From Trema orientale (lineage: Eukaryota > Streptophyta > Magnoliopsida > Rosales > Cannabaceae), in the NCBI GenBank assembly GCA_002914845.1, contig JXTC01000159.1, positions 515,775 through 579,774 of the forward strand: 64,000 nt of DNA. The letters are read 5' to 3'. The notes beneath the pieces are model-generated. The model had not been told where the DNA came from and did no database searches. It worked only from the letters and a program-made list of their open reading frames with translations. Of this stretch, positions 48,571-60,316 are shown piece by piece. The number at the start of each line of letters is the position of its first letter. Within the stretch, counting starts at the first letter, position 1. A program made the position numbers and the translations under genes.

Positions 48571-51298
48571 CCTAGTACAAGGCTGTTTGCACCTTCGTAT
48601 GACGAGTTTATTTTATTTTTTGTTTACCCTGTTTTTTTTTTTATTTTTCTTTAGTAATTTGTATGATGATTTNTATTGATATTGTTCTGATTTTTTTTTT
48701 TTTTTTTTGTGCTTGCTTGCTTCAAGAGGTATCTACTCATGAGACTAGCTGTGTGTTACAAGATTATAGAACATTATTTTTTCTCTACCAGTCTAGAACA
48801 ATTTGTTCTTGTAATATTGGTCAGTCGTTGTGTACATACAGATCATCGCATTGATTATTGATTATAATTTTTAAACCAATCAGAGTATGTGTGATACTTG
48901 GTCCTCCAAATTAATTCAATATTACAATTTCCCTTTTTGCTATCAATGTATTGAGTATGACTTATATAGAGAAAGTAAAAGCAAAATAGAGAATTATGTA
49001 AGCAAACAAATCCTAGTCTAGACATCGTTAACACGACATGAAGTTAAAACCTGTCTACTAACCTGTTACTTTTAACACCATGGAATTTATAACCTATTCC
49101 TCATCAAACTCGTCTTATGTACTTTACCAGAAATAGAAGCAAATCCAATATCAATCAAACTCAAATGCAGGCATTCATCCAAACTCAAAAACTCTATAAG
49201 ACAGTGACTTGGTCAAAAACTTGGAAGCTTAGTATCCTATCAACTTTCTACACGAAAGCTGCCTTTTAAATTTGTAAAATAGGATTCGAATCCTATACCA
49301 AACACGTTTTATAACTCTCAATACATTATTTTTTATCAGATGAAATCCTCAATCTCATAACGCACTCAATGCAATTTATAGGTTTCAAAAGTCCACCAAT
49401 CACAGGGTATATAGTTTTTCAACCATTTATTAGATTGCAAAGCTCTCTAAAACTAATCTCGCCTTACCATAATTATTTTTAGGTGAAAATTTATTAATTT
49501 TTCAGCAAAGACGGAATTCGTTGACACAAGACTAAAATTAACTTTGACGATGTAATTAGTTGAGACCTAATATAACAATTTAACCAACATAAGGAGTCAT
49601 CTCTTCTTATAAAATCTACCATTATTTCATAAGCCATAAGAATTGAAATTAGTAAAAATAATCCAATTAATCACGTTTCTACATATTCAGTACTGTTTAA
49701 CAACATTAATTTTCAAATTAGTGAAACTCCACACCGTTCTTATACCCTATTTCTCGTAGTAGTTGTCAATTTTGATTTTAAAACAATTCGAAGCACGGAT
49801 GGAAGTTGGCTCCTCCAAATTCTCAAAATGTGCATGACAAAACTAAAAGAATAAATAAATAAAAAGCAAAATGGAAAAGTACTATGCAGGTGAACAAATC
49901 CAATAAGCACTTAATTATAAACTTCTTTATCACACAAGGTATAACACAACTTGAGGTTAATATTAATTTTATTTTTTCCTCTTCGAGTTGGGAGATTGGA
50001 GATTTGAAGTCAGGACTCTCAATATTAAGAGAAATTGTGGTTAGCAGTACCCCGAAGTTAATTTTACCTTTAAGACAAACTGAAGTCACATAATACCAAT
50101 CAAACTCGTACAAATTATTTTCATTTCTTTCAAAATGCATCATAACTCATACACTTTACCTTAAATAAAAGTTATCCAGAAACTCATATGCATGCATTGA
50201 CTCAAAACCCGGAATTATACAAGATATTAACTTGGTCAAAATTTGGAACAAAAAATTTGTACCGTAAACTTAGTAACTCACTAGTCTTATTGTACAGACA
50301 TAATTGTTGCTCAGCTTAAAATCAATGCCAATTATAGGGTTCAATTCCACAGGTCACAGCTATTAATGTGTGATAGTTGAAATCACTTTTAAGTACAAGT
50401 ACAACAAAATGCACTTAACAACGTTTCTATTCACTTTCTAAGTTCCCATTTAATCTCCCCAACAGTTCTCAATCCTTTATACCTCATAGTAAGGAATCAA
50501 TTTTGTCTAACAAAATTGGACGTGGTCTTGCTTGCGAGTGTATTCTTCAAAGCTCAACTAAATACGAAACGACATTTATTTAAGCAATAATAACGAAACA
50601 AGTCATGTTCTATATTTCTTGAACTCTATTTTACGCTATTACTTCTTTACCAGTTCTAATTTCACCGTACACAACAATAAATAAACAAATAAATAACTAA
50701 ACATGAAGATAATACTAGCACATTAACAATACGAAAACAAAATAAAAATAATTGTCAACTAGTTAGAAAAAAAACAAAAAGGAAAAGAACAAATTCTATG
50801 ATCCTTATCCTAGTCTCATAGGCAAAGCCCATCGATGTGGAGGAAATCCATGCAAAAGAATTTTACAATTAGGTCGGCACTAGAAGGAGCCCACTCCATC
50901 CTGGAGTCACTTCTAGACCCCTACTACTAGAAACAAGGCTTTTTCTTTTTCATTATTATTAATTTTTTTTTTGCCCTTTTTGGCCATATGTACCAAACTT
51001 CTTTTTTTTGACCAAAAATATATACCAAACTTTAATCCACAAATATTCAGGAAAAGATTTTTTTGTCCCTCTGTTAAATTTTACCACTCCTTTATATGCA
51101 AATTTCCAAAGCACATTTGTACAGCTCACTTATCGACAAAGGGTAAAAAGGAAAGAGAAAAAAAAAGTACAATAAATAAAATAAGCTTAAAAAGAAAGAA
51201 GGGTCACGATCTCTTCTAAACAAAAGGAAGCCGATCAGAGCCGTCAAAATTGGACTAATTTTCCAAATCTTTTTTCTTAACCTTTTCTTGGGCTCCAC
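48571..51298. other. Intergenic, repeat-like AT-rich DNA
   Basis: Begins with T-rich 3' UTR-like sequence of the IST1-like gene; a single N lies at 48673. From about 49000 to 50750 there are diverged direct repeats about 1 kb apart (AATCAAACTC, ACTTGGTCAAAA and ATTATAGGGTT/ATTTATAGGTT words near 49160-49390 and 50100-50345), suggesting an old LTR-like repeat. No coding motif was found. Confidence 0.42.
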
Positions 51299-52369
51299 TC
51301 AAGCCGAATATTCCAACCCTAACTCTATCTTACACGCGCCGTCCTCCGAAGTGGCGGCCGCACCACCACCACGACCACCACCATATCCGGATGCCTCGAT
51401 CCTTCTCTTCTTCACGGGAACCACGTGGCGTGCATGCGGCGCCGGCTCGAAGCCGAGTGTCAGCTCCAGCGCCAGCTCATTGTCCCGCATCGCCGACTCA
51501 TTGTCCGGCTTCGCAGCTGACTCCGGCTCGGCCCTGAACAACAGAGACGCCTCGGCGGTCTCGACCGAAACCATGCTCGTCTCCGTCTCTTTACTCTCGC
51601 CGTCCACGTTGGGCGCCGCGTCGGAGAGGTGACTCACCGACGAGTCGTGACTCGTCGACCGATTCAACTCGTCTGCGCAGTAATCCGCCCACTTGGACTG
51701 AGTCGCGTCGCACCGTGTCTCCAACTCGAACCCGGTCGAGGCCTTCCTCGCCTTGGGCTTAACAACGGTTCGCTTTAACCGGCACCGGGTCTTGGCCACT
51801 CGCGGCTGCACAGTGGGGTCGTTGGAAGCCGCGGAGTTCTCGTCTTTCGACACGTGGCGAATATCATACGCCTTAAGAGGTGGGCCATGGCTACTGACCG
51901 CGGCTTCGGAGGTAACCGGCGTGATCGGCGCGCCTTTGAGAACGGCTTCCACGGCCGCTTGGCAGAGATGCCAGCTCCCGGACCACAGCAACCCGACCGA
52001 ACCGTAAATCGGGTTCACGATCCTCCCGCATGCCTCGTACAACAATGACCGAAAAATCGCTGTAAAACCAACCCAAAAAAAAAAAAAAAAAAAAATCAAT
52101 CATTGGCCCTTTAACATTCTGTTTGTTTCTCGAGAAAATGTAACCAAGAAAGAGAAAAAGAAGTGAGAAAGTAACAAACCAGGGCGATGGTGTTCAGGGC
52201 CGGCGTTGATGAGATTCATGAGCCCAGCACGGCCATAAAACTTGGCGAGGAAGACAGTGGCGTTGGCTTGAGACTCGGGGCTCTTGATCCACTGAAGACA
52301 AGGCCTAATACTGCAATTTTCGCTACACCCTTTTCGGAGTATTCGGCATCCATTACAACTCATCCGCAT
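51299..52369 (-). CDS. Class II LOB-domain transcription factor (LBD40/41/42 type), 316 aa
   Basis: Two exons on the minus strand, 52369-52180 and 52059-51299, separated by a 120-base intron; 951 nt in frame. The LOB domain starts at residue 4: [15 protein letters not shown] gives the CX2CX6CX3C zinc-binding block, then [11 protein letters not shown] of the GAS block and [20 protein letters not shown]. The conserved glycine-rich end and RMSCNGCR start place it in class II, nearest LBD40/41/42 and not the LBD37-39 group. The C-terminal half is acidic and serine-rich, with an EAR-like LALEL repression motif near residue 259 and a basic KKRR signal near 280. Class II LBD proteins act in the nucleus as regulators of metabolism and stress (Arabidopsis LBD41 is hypoxia-induced); the role here is inferred. 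Confidence 0.95.
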
Positions 52370-52419
52370 TTTTTTGAAGCTAAAGAGAGAGAAATTTTGG
52401 GGATATAATAGTCTTTTTG

Positions 52420-52475
52420 GTCTGTGGAGAAAGAAGAGGAAGAAGAAGTAGAAGTAGAAGAAGTAGAAGTAGAAG
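52420..52475 (-). repeat. GAA/GTA trinucleotide run in the LBD leader
   Basis: The plus strand shows GAAGAAGTAGAAGTAGAAG-type repeats. On the gene's strand this is a CTTCTAC-rich stretch 50-105 bases before the start codon, a common feature of plant 5' leaders. Confidence 0.6.
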
Positions 52476-52511
52476 AATGGGTTTATTTTTAAGTGGATTG
52501 GGAAAACATTA

Positions 52512-52521
52512 TATTTATATA
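52512..52521 (-). promoter_or_regulatory. TATA box of the LBD gene
   Basis: On the minus strand TATATAAATA, about 145 bases upstream of the ATG at 52369 and 40 bases before the pyrimidine-rich leader. Position and sequence suit a plant core promoter. Confidence 0.55.
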
Positions 52522-55500
52522 TTTAGAGGGAAGAGCCGGTGGGTTTTTATCAGGGGACGGACTCTAGTCTAGGGACGCTGCTGTTTGTGTTTTTTGTTTT
52601 TTAATAAAAAATAATTAATTAATTAATTTCTCTCCAAGACACCGGTTTCCACATTCAAGGAGGGCTTCTTTTCTAAGCTTTTTTTTTTTTTTCTTGGGTC
52701 ACCATTTTTTTAAGTTTTTGAACTGCTCTGAGTTTTTCTTATTATTTTAATTTAAAAATGTAAAAGTCGTACTCTGTTTTTATCACTCTTCACCAAGCGC
52801 GTGATTTCGACTCCCAATCGTCCCGGAGTCCCTACTTATTTCTATTGGGGCGTAAGTTTGGGCTAAAGAACAAGGCTACAACACCCGTTTCCGAGAAACG
52901 GATGCTTTAACAACATTTTCGGAAATTAGCCTTGGTTTTATTCGAGAATTACGATGGTTTTAGTTCAGATTAGGATGAGAACAAAGGGGTAAGAGTGGAA
53001 ATTCAGTTTGGGGAAACGCAAGTTGGGCCGCGGGTGGGGTCCGCCTAGACAGCTGGGCGTGATGGATGGTGGGGGACGCCATGCAAGTGGGTACAAAATT
53101 TGAGACGGAAAGCGAGCGGCGCGTGGCAGCCACGGTGAGGTGTCAGAGTGCGGTCGAATCGCCACATATCGTGGACGTGGGTTCCATGGGGAGCTGGCGG
53201 TTTATGAAACAATATAATATCAGTTTTTATTTGGAAAGAAAATTGAAAAAAGAAAATAAATAAAGAAAAAAAGAAAGTAATAAGAGCTCCTGGTTTTCGG
53301 GAAGTCGTACCAGTTTCGTAAAAACCGCTCAAGTCCCAAAACCGGTGACCGGTTTCCGGATTTGGTACGGAACTGTGGGCGCACTATAAGACCTATGAGC
53401 CAACGGTTTTAAAAGAAGAAGGAAAAAAAAAAAGCCCTTGTTTCTTTTTTTTTTTTTTTTTCTATCTCCATCTCTGAATCCGTCACGCGCACGCACGCGC
53501 AAGCATGCTTTTTCTCATATATTCTCTGTGATTCATGCTTATCCAGTAAAACAGGATTATCAACTTGGATTAATTAATATTTAATTTAACTCCCGCAACT
53601 TCACGCGCACCCGATATTTTACAACACGTAACTTATTTTTATCTTTTTATTTTTGCAATTTAAAAAACAAAAACAATATTTTATTTGTAAAGCTAGAAAA
53701 TAGCAATACCCTATCATACCATTTTAATTTACTTCAAGTCCTTATGTTTTGTTTTCTTTTTTTTTTTCCTTTTGGAGAGATAATCAGGTTTTTAAGTTCA
53801 CTTTCTTATTTGTTCTTTTTATCTCCTTGACATATCAGTCTAAATTTCCATTTTTGATATATTTTTCATTCTTTTTAATAAATAATTCCTTTTTATAATG
53901 ATAATAATTAATTCACTGGATTAGGGTTTTTTTTTTAAGGCAAATCAACGAACTTGCCATCACAACTAAGTAATATCTTTTTACAACAGTAAATTTAATT
54001 GGAGAAATAAAATTTTCTAATTATAAACACTCATATGATATTATTCTCTCCTAAAAGAAAATTTTGCTAAATCATGTGCTGTTTCATTAGCTTAATATAC
54101 ATGTAAAAGCAATTCACCTATTAGATTAAGAGTATTAATATCTCTAAACCATAAAAGAGACCGCCTACGACTTTTCTTGATTTCTCTAAGCAGGATTAAT
54201 TCCTTGCATGAAACTATAGAAATTGTCAATTTGTCATCTCTCTTATTTTCTTTTTTTTTGTTAATATCTCTTATAATTTATTTATTTATTTATTTATTTT
54301 TGTTAAGATTAACTTACTTTTATAATATAAACTAACAAAAAGTTGGCGTATCTGGTCTTGAAAAGTAATATTAAAAATTTTAAGAAATCATAATTTATAC
54401 ATTTCTATAAACTATGGGAAACACTACAAACTATGGGAGCGAGACATGAAACTAATTATTGATTAAAAATTCACAATATTTAATTATGGAACTACTGCTA
54501 GAATAGGGAAGAATAATGTTCCGCCATATCCGATCACATGCACGACTACTCTTCAGTGTTTGAAGCCGAATAATTGAACCTGGCATTTTATTACTAGCTA
54601 AGTTTATAGTAATTAATAATTGAACTTGGCATTTTATTACTAGCAAAGTGTCTAGTACTTATCTCTAACCTATTCTCTAGCTATTTTGTTTTCTAATTGA
54701 TCTATTCGATTGTTACATTTATTTTTATAATAAATTATGTGAGATTGTTGTACGTGGTGAACAACAAATAATGGAATATTATATTTATGCTTGTTAATGT
54801 TATAATTAACTCAACTAAATTAATAAGCAATGGCTGGACGTGTTTTTTTTTTTTTCGCCCCAAACTTTTGCTTTGTAATCCAATGTGCACGCGAAAATTG
54901 TTTAATTTGATGAGGCTTAAAGTAAATTTGTATGGAGATTGGAGTGATATTTTACTGTTGTTTTCTCAAGTAGTAGGATATTTTAATGTGAGAAAGTTCT
55001 GATTCTTCTGAGAAACCGAGGACAAGTGGCAGATAACAAGGAAAAAAAAGTTAGTAAAATGACATGCAGAAGGCTCCAAAAGTCATGCAAACTGTGAGTG
55101 CTACACGTGGCACTCACTTTTAGATGTGTCAGCGTTCTTCGAAACCGCCACATATCCCGCACGAAACGCCATCGTTTTTCTTTTGGCTCCCGGTTTTTGG
55201 GAACTCGATTCCACTACAAAAAAACCCGCCTTTCCAAAAACTCGGTTTTACAGCAATGGACCAGGCTCAATACATTTTAAAATTGAAAAATTGGAATAAT
55301 AATTGGGGTTTTTATGAGTTTTTCTTTTAAAAATTGAAAACAATTAAAGAAATACAGTACTTAAAAAAAATACAATTTCATACGGTGTACGGATGGTATT
55401 TTTCGAAACATTTTGTCAAAATACGGTGACAAACTTGTAATAAAATTGAATTTTTTCAAAATTTACAAAAATGGCAAAACCGTAATAAAGGCCATCCTTG

Positions 55501-55882
55501 ACTAAAACCCCAGCACCAATATATACCTCATTTTTCTTCCTAACAACTCATGGGTTCGAAACTCAATATTTTTCCATATTTATTTTATTTTTTTCTTTGT
55601 CTTTTTGGTTTTTATGTTTCGTTTTTTCGTTTTCTTTTTTTTTTTCTTTTATATTTTATTTCTCATAGAACCCCTTCTCACTCATTATATTTTTTTTTCT
55701 TTATCATCTTTTTAATTCTTTTTTCCTTTTTTATTTTTTTTCTTTTCCTCTTTTTTAATACTTCTTCCATTTATTTATTTTTTCAAAATTAGTTACCAAT
55801 TTCGTACTACTTACTAGTTCCTCTCTTTTTTGTTTTCTTTTCCTTTTTATTTTATTTTTTTTTATGGAACCATGTCCATCCC
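52522..55882. other. Upstream region of the LBD gene and AT-rich intergenic DNA
   Basis: 52800-53400 is more GC-rich than the rest and probably belongs to the promoter region; CACGTGG-like and CCACATATC words occur at 53161-53180 and again at 55103-55157. A 46-base direct duplication (AATAATTGAACTTGGC words) lies at 54569 and 54615. 55560-55870 is a long pyrimidine tract. Frames across it show no known motif. Confidence 0.4.
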
Positions 55883-56450
55883 TAGGGCTGGCAATTTTCT
55901 ACACGACACGACGATAAGACTCGAAAATGACACGAAATAAACAGGTTTGGGTGACCCATTTAATTTTCGTGTCAATTTCGAGTTGACACGTGTATCACGT
56001 ATAATAAAAGGGTGGGTTTCGGGTCAACCCGTTTAACCCGAAAATGACCCGTGTAACACGTTTAATTAAACGTATCGTTTTCGTGTCGTGTCAACACGAC
56101 ATTAATACGACACATTTATTAATATTTTAATATATTAAACGTGATTTTGATTAATTCTAAGCATATTTATAGGAGTAAAATTAAATTAAGTAGTGCATAA
56201 TCATGTTAAATTAGAATAATCGTGTCAATTTTGAATAATCGTGTCAAATGGGTCATAATATGACACATGACATGTTTATTAAACGGATTACACATTTTGT
56301 GTCGTATTACACGTGTACTAATCGTGTCATGTTCGGGTTTAAATTTTTGACATATTTATTAATCATGTCGTGTTCGGGTTAGGTGTTATCGTGTCGTGTC
56401 GTAATCGTGTCAACCCGAATACGACATGATAATACGAATTACTAGCCCTA
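55883..56450. mobile_element. Intact hAT-type miniature element, 568 bp
   Basis: Ends are TAGGGCTGGCAATTT and, in reverse complement, TAGGGCTAGTAATTCG. The 8-base target duplications are TCCATCCC (55875-55882) and TCTATCCC (56451-56458), matching at 7 of 8. The body is rich in CGTGTC/GACACG words in both orientations and has no coding capacity. It is the same family as the interrupted copy at 4345-11097. Confidence 0.85.
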
Positions 56451-56574
56451 TCTATCCCTCTTTGTTTTTGGTCTTTTTTTTTAGAAAATAAAAATCATTC
56501 TTTTGGTTTTCCTCTTTTCTCTTTTCTAATTTCCTTTTTTCGTTTCTTTTTCTTTTGTTTTTCTAAAAAATAAT

Positions 56575-58530
56575 ATAAACTCTTGGTAAACTATGATAAT
56601 TATTTAAGTTACTAGTTTCCAGACAACCACTTCAACTGGTGACAAGTTACCTGTTACCAGTATTGGTTACTAGTAACTAATCTAGCTACTAATTTCTAGA
56701 CTAGTAGCCACTTAGACTGGTGAATTTTTATCAATTACCCAGTGTCCAGAATAAATATTTTTTAGTTATTTCAATAAATAATAGTATTTGGTAAACTATG
56801 GTAACCATTTAGGTTATTAGTTTTCAGACTGGTGGCCACTTAAATTGGTGACAAGTAACCGGTTATCAGTACTGGTTACTAGTAACCAATCTAGCTTCTA
56901 GTGTCTAGACTAGTAGTCACTTAGATTAGTGAATTTTTACCGGTTACTAGTGACCATAATAAATTTTTTTAGTTATCTCAATGTATAATAAGTACTTAGT
57001 ATGGTTATTGGCTTCTAGACTGGTGGCCACTTAAATTGATGACAAGTTACCAGTTACTAATACTAGTTGCTAGCAACTAATCTAGCTGCTAGCTTCTAAA
57101 CTAGTAGTCACTTAGATTGGTGACCTTTTACTAGTTACCAGTGACCATAATAAATTTTTTAAGTTAGCTCAATATATAATAAGTACTTAGTATGGTTATT
57201 GGTTTCTAAACCGGTGGTCACTTAAACTGGTGATAAGTTACCGGGTACCAATACTAATTACTAGTAACTAATCTAGCTACTAATTTCTAGACTGGTAGCC
57301 ACTTAGAGTAGTAACTTTTTATTGATTACTCGTGACCAATAAATATTTTTTAGTTATCTCAATAAATAATAAGTACTTGGTAAACTATGGTAACCATTTA
57401 GGTTACTGGTTTCCAAACTAGTGGCCACTTAAACTGGTGATAAGTTACCAGTTATTAGTACTGGTAATTTTATAACCAATCTAGCTACTAGTTTTTAGAC
57501 TAATAGCCACTTAGACTGGTGACTATTTANTTTTTACCGGTTACTAGTGACCATAATAAATTTTTTTAGTTATCTCAATGTATAATAAGTACTTAGTATG
57601 GTTATTGGCTTCTAGACTGGTGGCCACTTAAATTGGTGACAAGTTACCAGTTACTAATACTAGTTGCTAGTAACTAATCTAGCTGTTAGCTTCTAAACTA
57701 GTAGTCACTTAGATTGGTGACCTTTTACTAGTTACCAGTGACCATAATAAATTTTTTAAGTTAGCTCAATATATAATAAGTACTTAGTATGGTTATTGGT
57801 TTCTAAACCGGTGGTCACTTAAACTGGTGATAAGTTACCGGGTACCAATACTAATTACTAGTAACTAATCTAGCTACTAATTTCTAGACTGGTAGCCACT
57901 TAGAGTAGTAACTTTTTATTGATTACTCGTGACCAATAAATATTTTTTAGTTATCTCAATAAATAATAAGTACTTGGTAAACTATGGTAACCATTTAGGT
58001 TACTGGTTTCCAAACTAGTGGCCACTTAAACTGGTGATAAGTTACCAGTTATTAGTACTGGTAATTTTATAACCAATCTAGCTACTAGTTTTTAGACTAA
58101 TAGCCACTTAGACTGGTGACTATTTACCAGTTACTATTGAATAGAATAGTTATGAATTCCAAACAGTAGCTATCAGTAACCACGCTGGTTACTTGTTACT
58201 GGTTTTGGATTTCTATTCAATACTAATCTAGTTATTATTTTCTATATTAGTAGCTAGTTATAAAGACTGAAATTAGTTACTAGTTACTGGGTTTTTTTTT
58301 CAGTAGCTAGTTATAAAGATCGATCGCTGGTTACTTGTTATTAGTTTCCAAAGTGATAGCTACTTACAAAGATTGGTGACTAGTTACTAGTGATTGGTTA
58401 CCAATTACAACAGTTGTCAATGGTTATCGTAAACTAATCTGGTTATCAGTTATCAGTTTAGTTATTTGGTATCTATAATAATTTGGTTAGTGATTATTTG
58501 TGACCATTTTGGTTACTGAGTATTAGTTCA
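56575..58530. repeat. Tandem array with about 190-220 bp units of GGTTACTAGT words
   Basis: The framework AATAAGTACTTGGTAAACTATGG / TTTCCAGACTGGTGGCCACTTA / CTGGTGACAAGTTACC / ACTAGTGACCATAATAAA recurs about every 190-220 bases from 56586 to 58140, then decays to 58530. Short palindromic words (GGTAACC, ACTAGT, ACCGGT) are dense. The block 56934-57529 is nearly identical to 57531-58126. No coding sequence. I do not recognise it as a named satellite. Confidence 0.72.
57530..57530. other. Single undetermined base at a duplication junction
   Basis: One N separates two nearly identical 596-base blocks of the array. This position is where an assembler would have joined two overlapping contig ends. 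Confidence 0.95.
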
Positions 58531-59180
58531 TCGCTTTTTATTTTTAAATTTTTCCCTTTTTCTATTTTTTTTTTTTATCGAACCATGCTCTTCTCTTTTT
58601 CTTATTATTTTTTTTTTTTTGTTTCTTTTTCATTCTTTTATAACAACAGCTTTACTTTGAGGATTGATAAACTAAATATACGGAAGTCAATAAATGTAGT
58701 TATAACCTTAACACATCATAACTTCTTGATTGAGACATTCATATCATCTACCTAAATAAGTAAGAACTTCGCTTCTATATTAATTATTAACTTTATTGAT
58801 CTTGTTTTATTTTAAATTCACCCTTAAACAAAGTCTAAATTAGTTTGTGGGAGATGAACTTAGTGAGCAGGCTGCAAACCTCTTTTCCCAAAATTACTTT
58901 TGAATAAATCATTCTAAGAAAAAAAAAAAGAAATACTATTTTCTTTGTATTACTAAAGTAATCATGTATCAAGGCAAGTTTATCCAGATTCCAGCATCCA
59001 AAATGAACTACTAGTTATTGCATAGTTCTAAATCAAATCATAAGGAGCTATAAAACTTTGTTTGGGTCCTAATGTATAAGACATACCACAAATAATAATG
59101 AATCGTTTTCAAACTAATACGAGAGGTTAACTCACTTGAATTAAAATGAATCAAAATTTTAAAATAGGACCCCAAAAAAC
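58531..59180. other. AT-rich intergenic DNA
   Basis: Pyrimidine-rich at 58540-58640, then unremarkable sequence up to the pseudogene. No gene or bounded repeat was seen. Confidence 0.4.
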
Positions 59181-59224
59181 AATTTGGCCCCAAAATTGAA
59201 TATCAGAACACAATTTCAATTTTG

Positions 59225-59385
59225 GAGGTGCTCCGATGGCATGAACGACTCTGCCACTCGGACGAGTCTCGTACTTCCTGTAAATATCCAGGAGTAAGAA
59301 AAGGCAGAAGGGCATCACCGAGAGGAATGGCTTGACAAGATTATGGGTCACGATCATGAGTTCGATCGCAAATTGGGTCTTCGAT
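59225..59385 (-). pseudogene. BAP29/31-like (B-cell receptor-associated) pseudogene fragment
   Basis: On the minus strand the open part reads NLVKPFLSVMPFCLFLLLDI followed by YRKYETRPS, which matches the membrane and post-membrane segment of one plant subclass of BAP29/31-like ER proteins. After PSG a one-base shift is needed to read on as AESFMPSEHL, where the family has a CxxxSCTPSEHL pattern. The sequence then departs from the family. The first membrane segments and the C-terminal coiled coil are absent. Functional relatives act in ER protein export. Family identification is from memory of its conserved phrase and is fairly confident, not certain. Confidence 0.55.
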
Positions 59386-60105
59386 TGCCCTTAGTGCCGC
59401 CAAGATCCCCGCCTTATGGACTGTCGATCGAAGAACCGATGCTTTGGCTCTAAACTCCGTCATGCCATACAATGGGTTGAACCCGTTCAGAGAGTAGAAA
59501 TTGATAGGCGGAGGAATTTGACGTCAAATAAAATTGTGTCATTTATCTAAAAAGTACCATACGAAATCGTTTAAAAAATTGAGTACTATATATATGTAAT
59601 TCTTTTTCAAAAACACTGTATAGGGTCTAATTTCCCCTAATAATTAAAATTAAATGCCCAGTCTTGAATATCCTCGAAATTTAGAAATTGTTTCCTCTGT
59701 TATATTCTACCCATTTTCCTCTAGCAGCTAATTTATCTCATAATCTAAAATAATAATAATAAAAAAAGACTGGCTACTTTATTGGAACTATCATTTGAAA
59801 AACAGTTTCATGAACAGCTCTGAATTAAACATAAAAGTATAACATGAAAGCGTCCACCACCCAGTTTCTTGATATTATTATCTTTTCTTTTTGCAGGGGA
59901 AAAAAATTGCATGACAAAATCGTGTACTAGACTAGTGGGGAAAAACTTGCAAAAAATGTGCAACTTGTTTTAATTTAGTGGGGGCCTTTGAATGAATTTG
60001 GAAATGTAAGAGCTTATGCGTGGTTTATCTTTCCCATATGGTCTTATTATATGTATTTTTCTTATTGATGTTAGTACAAGCTAACTCGGGCCTACAGTTC
60101 AGAGT

Positions 60106-60141
<36 letters not shown>

Positions 60142-60316
60142 TATGTATGAGCAATATAAGATGGGGCATTCAATCTAATCCTATCTTATAATTTTAAAGG
60201 TGTATTACCACACTATTTTATAGTGTGATTGAAAATGATGCTGATGATGTAATAAGTTTTTGGTAACACTATCGTTACTCATAATTATATATATTGGCGC
60301 ATATATATATATATAA
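59386..60316. other. Intergenic with (AT)n microsatellite
   Basis: Unrecognised GC-richer DNA up to 59520 adjoins the pseudogene. An (AT)n run lies at 60111-60137 and a TATA-rich run at 60296-60316. No gene was seen. Confidence 0.45.

Noticed and set aside
51288..52408. Plus-strand frames up to 114 codons opposite the LBD gene
   Set aside because: The minus strand encodes an unmistakable LOB domain across a proper intron; the plus-strand frames have no motif.
55550..55792. 80-codon frame with a hydrophobic peptide
   Set aside because: Encoded by a long pyrimidine tract, which yields phenylalanine- and leucine-rich peptides by composition alone.
56575..58530. CRISPR-like array
   Set aside because: Repeats are long, imperfect and without unique spacers of constant size. 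The sequence is plant nuclear DNA and the array is satellite-like.
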